Assembly (NCBI GenBank): GCA_017302195.1
Contig: JAFLEG010000226.1
Span: 787-7,098 of the forward strand
DNA length: 6,312 bases
From: Verrucomicrobiota bacterium
GTDB taxonomy: Bacteria; Verrucomicrobiota; Verrucomicrobiia; Limisphaerales; UBA9464
Direction of reading: 5' to 3'
This document shows, piece by piece, positions 1-5,710 of this stretch. The position numbers were made by a program, and so were the translations under genes. Position 1 is the stretch's first letter. Each line of letters begins with the position of its first letter. Under the pieces are notes generated by a model, which searched no databases, was not told the origin of the DNA, and was given only the letters and a program-made list of their open reading frames with translations.

Positions 1-682
1 GCCAAGCCTTACCCCCGAGCAACTGCAGCAGTTGCAGCAGGACCTGGCCAATGCCCTGAAGCCTGCCGACCAGTACGGCAAGGTGGGCGAGCATTTGAAG
101 AAGGCGCTGTCGCAGTCGAAGTCGGGCCAGAAGCAGCACGCCCAGCAGAGCCTTGCCGCCGCCCAGAAGGAACTGGAGGACCTGATGAAGCAGATGGGGG
201 ACATGGACAGCCTGATGGCGTCGCTGGCCAACCTTCAGAAGGCCCAGATGTGCATCGGCAACTGTCAGGGCTGGGGCAAGGCGGGAAACAAGGTGGGCTT
301 CAATCCGAATGGCAAGAAGGGGGGGAAGGGAGTGGGTACCTGGGCCGAGGACAATCCGTGGGCGCTGCCCAATGAGATCCAGGATTTGTGGGACAACTCC
401 GGCATCGAGCGGCCGGACATGGCATCCAAGGGCCCGACCGCGCGCGACGCCTCCGTGGACAGCGGCCTGGCGCCCACCAAGATCAAGGGGCAGATGCAGC
501 CGGGGGGGCCGATGCCCAGCATCACCCTCAAGGGGCTGAGCATCAAAGGCGAGAGCAAGGTGGCCTACACCGAGGCGGTCAGCGCCGCGCAGAGCGAGGC
601 CCAGGCCGCCCTGACGCAGGAGCAGGTTCCCAAGGCCTACCGCCACGCGGTGCGCGATTATTTCGATGATTTGAAGCAGTAG
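1..682 (+). CDS. C-terminal part of a coiled-coil, low-complexity protein (5' truncated)
   Basis: The frame is open to the left edge (first full codon at base 2), and the residues before the first possible internal start (TTG at 32) already read as coding, LTPEQLQQLQQDL, so the true start lies outside the window. 226 residues are visible. About residues 5-75 are rich in Gln, Lys, Glu, Ala and Leu and look like coiled coil. Then come a CIGNC motif, a Gly/Lys/Asn-rich linker (about 80-105), a Pro/Gly-rich stretch, and a helical end containing VPKAYRHAVRDYFDDL. From memory, this ending and the GQMQPGGPMPSITLKG stretch resemble large, often membrane-anchored proteins encoded beside MoxR ATPase and DUF58 genes in Verrucomicrobiota and Planctomycetes. 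The missing N-terminus would settle this. No catalytic motif is visible and the function is unknown. The next gene starts 82 bases downstream on the same strand, with no clear terminator between. Confidence 0.8.
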   Translation, partial: PSLTPEQLQQLQQDLANALKPADQYGKVGEHLKKALSQSKSGQKQHAQQSLAAAQKELEDLMKQMGDMDSLMASLANLQKAQMCIGNCQGWGKAGNKVGFNPNGKKGGKGVGTWAEDNPWALPNEIQDLWDNSGIERPDMASKGPTARDASVDSGLAPTKIKGQMQPGGPMPSITLKGLSIKGESKVAYTEAVSAAQSEAQAALTQEQVPKAYRHAVRDYFDDLKQ

Positions 683-764
683 CCCCTGGGAGGGACGAGC
701 TTCGAGAGTCCCTGACTTCCTCCGCGGTGTTGTCCCCGCGAAGGACCTGGCCAAGACTGGGGCG

Positions 765-2183
765 GTGAAACGCACTGCCGTGCTCAATGTCGTGGGGCTG
801 ACGCCGCGCCTGATCGGCGACCACATGCCCCGGCTCCGGGACTACCGGGCGCGCCATGACGCAGCCGTCATTGACCCGGCGCTCCCGGCCCTGACCTGCA
901 CGGCGCAATCGGACTACCTCACGGGACGCCGCCCCAGCGATCACGGGATCGTGGCCAATGGCTGGTATGACCGGTCGCTGGCCGAGGTGCAGTTCTGGAA
1001 GCAGTCGAACCACCTCGTGGGAGCCCCCAAGCTTTGGGACGACCTGCGCGCCCTCAGTCCGTCGTTCACCTGCGCGACGCTGTTCTGGTGGTACAACATG
1101 TACTCCGGCGCCACCTGGTCGGTGACGCCGCGTCCGATGTATCCGTCCGATGGTCGCAAGTTCTTCGATATCTACTCCTGGCCCTACGAGCTGCGACCGG
1201 AGTTGAAGCGTGCGCTGGGCGAGTTTCCCTTCCCCGGATTCTGGGGGCCGGCGGCCGGCGTGGGCTCTCCAGCGGGCGGACCTGACTGCGCCACCCGGTG
1301 GATCGCGGGCTGCGCCCGATGGATCGAGGAGCACCACCACCCCACGCTCAGCCTCGTGTACCTGCCGCATCTGGATTACAACCTGCAGCGTTGGGGTCCG
1401 GTCGCGCCGGGCGGTGGTCCCGACACCCTGAACCCGAGCATCCTTCCCGACCTCCGCCTGGTGGACACCCTGGTTGGCGAGCTTCTGGATTTCTACGACG
1501 CCCGGGGGGTGCAGGTGGTGGTGCTCAGCGAGTACGGCATCACCCCGGTCCGCCGTCCCATCCACCTCAACCGGGAGTTCCGCAAGCGTGGCTGGCTCAC
1601 GGTGAAGGAGGAGTTGGGGCTCGAGCTGCTGGATGCCGGCAATTCTCGGGTGTTTGCCGTGGCGGATCATCAGGTCGCCCATGTGGTCCTGAACGACCGG
1701 ACCCTTCAGGGCGAGGTGCAGGAACTGCTGGAATCCCTGGAAGGCGTCTCGGAGGTCTGGGATTTCGCCACCAAGGTGGTCAATGGCATGGCCCATCCGA
1801 GGGCGGGGGACCTGGTGGTGTTCTCGAAGGAGGACGCCTGGTTCACCTACTATTACTGGCTCGACGACGCCCGCGCACCGGATTTTGCCCGCTGCGTGGA
1901 TATCCACCGCAAGCCCGGATATGATCCGGTCGAACTGTTCCTGGATCCCGCGATCCCCGCGGTGAAGCTGAAGATCGCCTGGCGTCTGCTGCAGAAGACG
2001 CTGGGATTCCGGATGCTCATGGATGTCATCCCGCTGGATGCCTCGCTGGTAAAGGGCTCGCACGGGACACGCCCCGCGCACTCAGACGACTGGCCGATCC
2101 TGATTTCTCCAGGATCCCTGCCGCGACCGATCCTCAGCTCCACCGATGTGTATGGCATCCTCCGGGATGCCGTGGCCGGATGA
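765..2183 (+). CDS. Alkaline-phosphatase-superfamily phosphodiesterase/nucleotide pyrophosphatase-like protein (EboF-like)
   Basis: 472 residues from a GTG start. No start with a better ribosome binding site was found in the open frame upstream. The N-terminal part has the family layout: a beta strand AVLNVVGLTPRLIG (5-18), the nucleophile segment PALTCTAQSDYLTG (41-54) with Thr44 where NPP enzymes carry their catalytic Thr, then HGIVANGWYD. Further landmarks are YLPHLDYNLQRWGP (199-212, Asp204), VLSEYGIT (254-261) and GSHG with His433. These match the order of metal-site segments in nucleotide pyrophosphatases, but the usual His of the D..GH..GP segment is Gln208, the usual SDHG is SEYG, and the first VDG-type Asp is absent. 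The version with HLDY, LNR and GSHG resembles, from memory, the EboF-type proteins of ebo operons, although no other ebo gene is here. No signal peptide is seen, so it is probably cytoplasmic. The fold is well supported. The reaction and substrate are unknown, and hydrolytic activity should not be assumed. Confidence 0.88.
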   Translation: MKRTAVLNVVGLTPRLIGDHMPRLRDYRARHDAAVIDPALPALTCTAQSDYLTGRRPSDHGIVANGWYDRSLAEVQFWKQSNHLVGAPKLWDDLRALSPSFTCATLFWWYNMYSGATWSVTPRPMYPSDGRKFFDIYSWPYELRPELKRALGEFPFPGFWGPAAGVGSPAGGPDCATRWIAGCARWIEEHHHPTLSLVYLPHLDYNLQRWGPVAPGGGPDTLNPSILPDLRLVDTLVGELLDFYDARGVQVVVLSEYGITPVRRPIHLNREFRKRGWLTVKEELGLELLDAGNSRVFAVADHQVAHVVLNDRTLQGEVQELLESLEGVSEVWDFATKVVNGMAHPRAGDLVVFSKEDAWFTYYYWLDDARAPDFARCVDIHRKPGYDPVELFLDPAIPAVKLKIAWRLLQKTLGFRMLMDVIPLDASLVKGSHGTRPAHSDDWPILISPGSLPRPILSSTDVYGILRDAVAG

Positions 2184-2363
2184 CGGACCGCCAAGGCAAC
2201 GGAATTGGCTCCGGGCAGTGACTGACGCATGTGTATTATTCGGGCGCCCCGGTCTGTCGTCAGCGGAAGCCGGCCCTTGACGTTGTGTTGAGGGTGCGTG
2301 GAGATTGCACCGTCATCGGGTCCGTAATCAAAACCCTATACCGGCCTTCGTCCGATCCACAGA

Positions 2364-2774
2364 GTGAACCGGTACGATCTACAATCGCTTGCCAGAATTC
2401 GACTGCAGGAGGCGGAATGCCTCATGGCCGCTGGCTTCCAAGACGGGGCGTACTACCTTTGCGGCTATGCGGTTGAATGCGCACTGAAGGCATGCATTGC
2501 CAAGCAGACTCAGGCTGGCGACTTTCCCGAAAGGAACCGCGTTAACGACAGCTATTCGCACGACTTGATGAAGCTCACCGTCATTGCCGGGTTGAAGCCT
2601 TTGTTTGAGGAGGCCTGCAGAAATGACAAAGTTCTCGAACGTTACTGGACGGTCGCCAAGGACTGGAACGAGAGTAGCCGGTACGAATCGCGAGGAGCGC
2701 GCGCTCAGGACCTGATCGAGGCGATCACCGACCCCATACATGGAGTAATGCGATGGTTGCAACAGCACTGGTAA
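2364..2774 (+). CDS. HEPN-domain protein
   Basis: 136 residues from a GTG start. The DLQSLARIRLQEAECL opening is the usual beginning of this family, so the N-terminus appears complete even though no good Shine-Dalgarno precedes it. The helical core DGAYYLCGYAVECALKACIA (27-46) is the hallmark of the stand-alone HEPN family. Later landmarks are SHDL (65-68), W95, DWNESSRYES (100-109) and the closing DPIHGVMRW (123-131). Many HEPN proteins are RNases that use an R-x4-6-H pair, often as toxins. Here R59 and H66 give R-x6-H, which fits, but I am not certain the Arg is conserved in this subfamily. The gene overlaps the next by 22 bases, so the two are probably translated together. Base composition is lower in GC than the flanking genes (31 of 60 bases at 2521-2580), which suggests acquisition by transfer. 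A role in toxin-antitoxin or phage defence is inference. Confidence 0.85.
   Translation: MNRYDLQSLARIRLQEAECLMAAGFQDGAYYLCGYAVECALKACIAKQTQAGDFPERNRVNDSYSHDLMKLTVIAGLKPLFEEACRNDKVLERYWTVAKDWNESSRYESRGARAQDLIEAITDPIHGVMRWLQQHW
2742..2745 (+). promoter_or_regulatory. Ribosome binding site GGAG for the HEPN partner gene
   Basis: GGAG ends 7 bases before the ATG at 2753, which is ideal spacing. It lies inside the HEPN coding region. The ATG at 2748-2750 is only 2 bases downstream of it and belongs to the HEPN frame, so this site decides for the start at 2753. Confidence 0.6.
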
Positions 2775-3136
2775 ATCTCGATATCGATGCCGGTAAATCG
2801 GCAGTGCGTTCACTGGATGCCGCTGGCTTTCCCGTCAGTGGAGCTTTCTGGCTCCATTTCCCCGAGGCTGAAGACTGGAGGCTGGTTCTGGTTACCCCGC
2901 AGGTCAACAAGACCGGAACACTCAAGACGTACGAGCGCATTCAAGAAATCCTTCAGGATCCAAACCAGGAACCAAGCGTCCCACTGACCGCTATCACCGT
3001 AATGAGCCCCGACGAACCGTTGGTTCAGGCGTTGCGGCAGAGCATCAAAGCTGAAGGCCTTGCCGGCCTCCGCTTTAGCCGTGGATCCGCCGGTAACTTT
3101 TACATTGATGATGCCTACATCTACCGAATGACCTGA
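2753..3136 (+). CDS. Uncharacterised small partner protein encoded with the HEPN gene
   Basis: 127 residues, beginning inside the HEPN gene with a clear GGAG upstream of its ATG. The sequence looks like a compact mixed alpha/beta protein: an N-terminal helix (NLDIDAGKSAVRSLDAAGF, 8-26), a strand pair around FWLHFPEAEDWRLVLVTP (32-49), a helix near TYERIQEIL, a strand LTAITVMSP, a second helix EPLVQALRQSIKA, and an ending RFSRGSAGNFYIDDAYIYRM. I recall similar proteins encoded next to HEPN proteins of this subfamily in diverse bacteria, usually labelled hypothetical. It has no nucleotidyltransferase (GSxxRG) motif, so it is not the MNT partner of classic HEPN/MNT systems. It could be an antitoxin, a regulator or a co-toxin; nothing in the sequence decides this. 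No signal peptide or membrane segment. GC is low like its neighbour (31 of 60 at 2941-3000). Confidence 0.8.
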   Translation: MVATALVNLDIDAGKSAVRSLDAAGFPVSGAFWLHFPEAEDWRLVLVTPQVNKTGTLKTYERIQEILQDPNQEPSVPLTAITVMSPDEPLVQALRQSIKAEGLAGLRFSRGSAGNFYIDDAYIYRMT

Positions 3137-3162
3137 CCCCTGGATGGTCGCCGGACCTTCGA

Positions 3163-4695
3163 GTGACTCCCAACGACATCCTCATCATCGGTGCCGGCCC
3201 GTCCGGGTTGTTTGTCGCGGCCGAACTGGCACGCCACGGGGTGACTGCACGGATTGTGGAGCGGGAACGGCATCCGCATCGGCAGGCGCGGGCGACCGCG
3301 ATCCAGCCGGGCACGCTGGAGATCCTGGAGTCCGTTGGCCTGCTGGCACCGTTTCTCGCGGCGTCTGAACAAATCCATCATTCCCGGCTCTACGGGCCGG
3401 GGATGCAGGAGTTGGGAGGCCTGAGCCTCGACGGCATTGATTGCCGCTGCCGCTTCCAGTGCAGCCTGCCGCAGTACGAAACCGAGCGGATTCTCGCCGC
3501 CCACCTCGCGGCGCTGGGGGTGACGGTTGAGCGCGGGGTGACGGCAACCTCGGTGACCGCGGGTGCGGATGGCGTGCGCGTGGTCCTCAGTCACGCCGAT
3601 GGCCGGGAAGAGACCGTCGAATCCGCCTTTGTGATTGGGGCGGGCGGTGCGCACAGCATCACCCGCCACTCGATGGAGGAACCCATGGAAGGGGCGACCT
3701 ACCAGGGGCATTTCCTGGTGGCCGACATCGCGATGTCGGGTCCCTTCGTCCGCGGCGAGGCCGGCGTGATCTGCGGTCCCAACGGTTTCCTGCTGCTGGC
3801 GCCGCTTCCCGGCGGCCGCTGGATCAGCTTCCAGGATCTGGAAGAGGAGGTGGAGTCCGTCACCGCCGAGGACGTCGTGGCCCGGGTTCACGCCCGGCTC
3901 GGCGGGAGCCATCGTCCCACCGATGTGGGTTGGGCCTCTCCGTTTCGGATGCATCGGCGCATGGTATCTCGCCTCGCGGATGGCCGGAGATTCCTGATCG
4001 GGGATGCCGCCCATCAGTCCAGTCCGTTTGGCGGCGAGGGGCTCAACGCCGGGTTGCAGGATGGCTACGATCTGGCCTGGAAGCTCGCCCTCGTGTGTCG
4101 CGGCCTGGCCCGTCCGTCACTGCTGGAGGCCTATGCGACGGAGCGACAGATCGCGGACCGTCATGTGCTGGAGGTTTCGGAGCAGGTGCACCGGTCCATT
4201 GCCGAGGCGGCAGACACCGCCCGGCAGCGGCGGGAGATGCACCCGGCTGTGGCGGATCCGGTAGCCGCCGCGCTGCTGTGCAATGCACGCGCCATGCTCG
4301 ACATGGATTATTCCGGCAGTCCGCTGGTGGTGGATCACACCCTGAATCCCGCCGGGATTCCAGGTCCGAGACCCGGGCAACGCTATGCAGACCGACTGCA
4401 GTTTGGAGGCGCCTCTCATCATGCGTTGATCTTTGGCGCCGCACCCGGGGCCGAGGCGCTTCGGCACCTGAATCACCGCTGGTCCCGGCAGGTGCATGTG
4501 ATCCACAATCCTGCGGTGAATCCGGCACGCGCCGGCGTGCCGTCGGGCGGCGTGGTCCTGATCCGTCCGGACGGCCACATTGGGTTTCGGTTTCCTGCGT
4601 CCCATGCCGAGGCCCTGACCCAGCTCGACGGCCATCTGGCCTCCTACCTGGTTCCGAACCTGGATGTCGGACAGTGTGGAAAGGATGAACGATGA
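3163..4695 (+). CDS. FAD-dependent aromatic-type monooxygenase (class A, phenol hydroxylase/PgaE-like)
   Basis: 510 residues, the normal length for this family, from a GTG start that places the FAD-binding GAGPSG (10-15) close to the N-terminus, as expected; the acidic residue ending the Rossmann motif is E33. The conserved Arg/Gln region follows (RQARATAIQPGTLEIL). The second fingerprint is VIGAGGAHSITR (157-168), where Gly161 stands in the place usually held by Asp of the DG motif. The third, LIGDAAHQSSPFGGEGLN (278-295), with D281 contacting the FAD ribityl chain in relatives, is intact and runs into GLQDGYDLAWKLA. The C-terminal third (from about 390) ends in VVLIRPDGHIGFR, like the thioredoxin-fold domain of phenol hydroxylase relatives. 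Such enzymes use NAD(P)H and O2 to hydroxylate aromatic or polyketide substrates, or inactivate drugs such as rifampicin. The substrate cannot be told from here. It starts 26 bases after the HEPN partner, but its much higher GC argues against a functional link. Its last residues (KDER) and stop lie in a repeat. Confidence 0.92.
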   Translation: MTPNDILIIGAGPSGLFVAAELARHGVTARIVERERHPHRQARATAIQPGTLEILESVGLLAPFLAASEQIHHSRLYGPGMQELGGLSLDGIDCRCRFQCSLPQYETERILAAHLAALGVTVERGVTATSVTAGADGVRVVLSHADGREETVESAFVIGAGGAHSITRHSMEEPMEGATYQGHFLVADIAMSGPFVRGEAGVICGPNGFLLLAPLPGGRWISFQDLEEEVESVTAEDVVARVHARLGGSHRPTDVGWASPFRMHRRMVSRLADGRRFLIGDAAHQSSPFGGEGLNAGLQDGYDLAWKLALVCRGLARPSLLEAYATERQIADRHVLEVSEQVHRSIAEAADTARQRREMHPAVADPVAAALLCNARAMLDMDYSGSPLVVDHTLNPAGIPGPRPGQRYADRLQFGGASHHALIFGAAPGAEALRHLNHRWSRQVHVIHNPAVNPARAGVPSGGVVLIRPDGHIGFRFPASHAEALTQLDGHLASYLVPNLDVGQCGKDER

Positions 4696-4722
4696 AGGAT
4701 GAGTGATGAAGTCAACGCCGTA
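4678..4722 (+). repeat. Dispersed heptamer repeat element, copy 1
   Basis: A run of 7-base units (AAGGATG, AACGATG, AAGGATG, AGTGATG) followed by AAG and a tail ending in AACGCCGTA. The same 45 bases recur at 5659-5710 with one extra heptamer and one base change in the tail. The run overlaps the end of the monooxygenase gene and supplies its final codons and TGA. Copy 1 has no inverted arm. Confidence 0.85.
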
Positions 4723-4765
4723 GGAGACGAGGTCGCGAAGCGCTGATTTCCCCTGCCTTCCCTCC

Positions 4766-4779
4766 GAAAACTAAAAACT
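4766..4779. repeat. A-rich heptamer pair
   Basis: GAAAACT directly followed by AAAAACT, a 7-base tandem pair in otherwise GC-rich DNA. Only two units, so it could be chance, but it shares the 7-base period of the nearby GATGAAG-type repeat. Confidence 0.35.
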
Positions 4780-4840
4780 TCCCCTGTGGTCGGCTCTCAC
4801 CGACGCCAGCGACGTGCGCGAAGATTCCTCTCCCAAAGTT

Positions 4841-4870
4841 CTCATTCGCGTCCATTGGTGTTCATTCGCG
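4841..4870. repeat. Short ATTCGCG-type repeat with 10-base period
   Basis: TCATTCGCG occurs at 4842-4850 and again, identical, at 4862-4870. Between them is TCCATTGGTG, a degenerate third unit in the same 10-base register. I recall similar CATTCGCG-type strings as a dispersed repeat in verrucomicrobial genomes. Function unknown. Confidence 0.6.
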
Positions 4871-4958
4871 GTTCCTCCCACGGTTGATCATCTCCCGGAT
4901 TTGGTTGAGAAGCGATCGGCATCTTGCCCGATGCAATCAGCGGTCACCCGGGAACGGC

Positions 4959-4996
4959 AAAAAGGTCCGCAGTCCGTGGGAACGGACCTGCAGACC
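4959..4996 (-). terminator. Intrinsic terminator of the FAS1 gene
   Basis: Read on the minus strand, a hairpin with a GGGA/TCCC tetraloop is followed at once by TTTTT (AAAAA at 4959-4963 on the plus strand). The stem pairs 4973-4977 with 4982-4986, 4969-4972 with 4988-4991, and 4964-4967 with 4993-4996: 13 pairs, broken by one bulged C (4987) and one mismatch (4968 with 4992). It begins about 46 bases past the FAS1 stop codon. The plus strand has no T tract after the stem, so it acts for the minus strand only. Confidence 0.8.
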
Positions 4997-5042
4997 GGGG
5001 ACTCAGGAACCGCATCGCCCGGAGAGCGGCGGCATCCCTCCA

Positions 5043-5546
5043 TCACTTGGGAAGGATCACTGCGTCCACCACGTGGATCACCCCGTTGCTGGCGGGCACA
5101 TCCGTCTTGATGACCGAGACGCCGTCCAGGGTGACCTTGCCATCCCAGGCCTTCACCGTGAGTTCCTTGCCGTTGACGGTCTTGACCTGCCCGCTCTTGA
5201 CGTCGGCGGCCATGACCTTTGCCGGAACCACATGGTAGGTGAGGATGGCGACCAGCTTCTCCTTGTTCTCGGGGAGCAGGAGGGATTCGACCGTGCCCGC
5301 CGGCAATTTGGCGAAGGCCTCGTCGGTTGGCGCAAAGACCGTAAAGGGTCCATTGCCCTGCAGGGTTTCCACCAAGCCGGCGGCCTTCACCGCCGCGACC
5401 AGGGTCTTGAAGCTGCCCGCCCCCGAGGCGACGGCGACGATGTCCTGAGTCGGGGCCGCCTCCGTCCGGACGGCGCCAAAGGCGACCAGGGCCGCCATGG
5501 CCGCCCCGAGGATCTGAATGCGAATGCTGTGGATCATGATGCTCAT
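5043..5546 (-). CDS. Secreted single-domain fasciclin (FAS1) protein
   Basis: 167 residues. Residues 1-30 form a signal peptide: a short N-region with Arg9, a hydrophobic core (IQILGAAMAALVAFGAV) and a likely cut after TEA (28-30), so the protein is exported. The rest is one FAS1 domain of typical size (about 130 residues): FKTLVAAVKAAGL (46-58), the H1 motif FTVFAPTDEAF (68-78), the central YHVV (104-107) and the closing H2 motif GVIHVVDAVILP (155-166). FAS1 domains mediate adhesion or matrix interactions; small bacterial versions like this are common and mostly uncharacterised. No lipobox, LPXTG or transmembrane anchor is seen, so it is probably free in the periplasm or outside the cell. 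The ATG at 5546 has no clear Shine-Dalgarno; an in-frame ATG three codons later is an alternative. It ends at a strong terminator and is probably transcribed alone. Confidence 0.93.
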   Translation of the reverse strand: MSIMIHSIRIQILGAAMAALVAFGAVRTEAAPTQDIVAVASGAGSFKTLVAAVKAAGLVETLQGNGPFTVFAPTDEAFAKLPAGTVESLLLPENKEKLVAILTYHVVPAKVMAADVKSGQVKTVNGKELTVKAWDGKVTLDGVSVIKTDVPASNGVIHVVDAVILPK

Positions 5547-5658
5547 TGGTTGACGTTGATTTCTGTGACAAGCCCCGGTTTGTCCGAAGCGGGCGCACCC
5601 ATCGCACCCTTCGATGAGACGTCCAGATTACATCTCAGTAATGTTCACCCGCCGTTGG

Positions 5659-5710
5659 GGAAAGGATGAACGATGAAGGATGAAGGATGAGTGATGAAGT
5701 GAACGCCGTA
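5659..5710 (+). repeat. Dispersed heptamer repeat element, copy 2
   Basis: The same element as 4678-4722, with an additional AAGGATG unit (52 rather than 45 bases) and G in place of C in the tail before AACGCCGTA. It lies between the divergent edge of FAS1 and the 3' end of the ABC-F gene and forms the left arm of the 5667-5737 hairpin. Confidence 0.85.

Larger units (their letters stand above)
4696..5042. other. Non-coding, repeat-rich intergenic region
   Basis: 347 bases between two converging genes, the monooxygenase and the minus-strand FAS1 gene. It holds the rest of heptamer repeat copy 1, an A-rich heptamer pair (4766-4779), a small hairpin (stem 4789-4793 with 4800-4804), a 10-base-periodic ATTCGCG repeat (4841-4870) and the FAS1 terminator (4959-4996). 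The open frames crossing it have no family signature and look like chance frames in GC-rich DNA. No clear terminator for the monooxygenase was found. Confidence 0.7.

Noticed and set aside
717..743. Hairpin CTTC-GCGG with CCGC-GAAG just before the phosphodiesterase-like gene
   Set aside because: The stem needs a 4-base bulge and no T tract follows, so it is not a convincing terminator or riboswitch.
579..2081. A 500-codon open frame on the minus strand
   Set aside because: It lies antisense to the phosphodiesterase-like gene, is rich in Arg, His, Gly and Pro with no family motif, and is the usual GC-driven shadow of a real gene.
2277..2306. Possible promoter for the HEPN pair: TTGACG at 2277-2282 with GAGATT 18 bases later
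   Set aside because: The -35 is good but the -10 is poor, and the alternative -10 (CTATAC at 2336) has no matching -35. Too weak to annotate.
2231..2476. An 81-codon plus-strand frame before and into the HEPN gene
   Set aside because: It overlaps the HEPN start in another frame and shows no domain, signal peptide or good ribosome binding site.
3121..4014. A 297-codon minus-strand open frame, with others at 4043-4635
   Set aside because: Antisense to the monooxygenase, whose frame carries all the FAD motifs; the antisense products have no recognisable domain.
4678..4722. CRISPR array
   Set aside because: The 7-base units are contiguous with no spacers and no cas genes are nearby.
5547..5658. 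Possible ECF-type or extended -10 promoter upstream of FAS1 on the minus strand
   Set aside because: A GAAC-like and a CGTC-like element exist but are about 21 bases apart, too far for usual ECF promoters; the TAATCT candidate lacks a -35.
4814..5669. Open frames on the plus strand across the intergenic region and antisense to FAS1
   Set aside because: Their parts opposite FAS1 mirror its codons, and the rest crosses repeats and a terminator; no coding signature.
4678..5710. Heptamer repeats as the ends of a transposon carrying FAS1
   Set aside because: The copies are direct and of uneven length, no transposase is present and no target-site duplication was seen; a dispersed repeat family is simpler.
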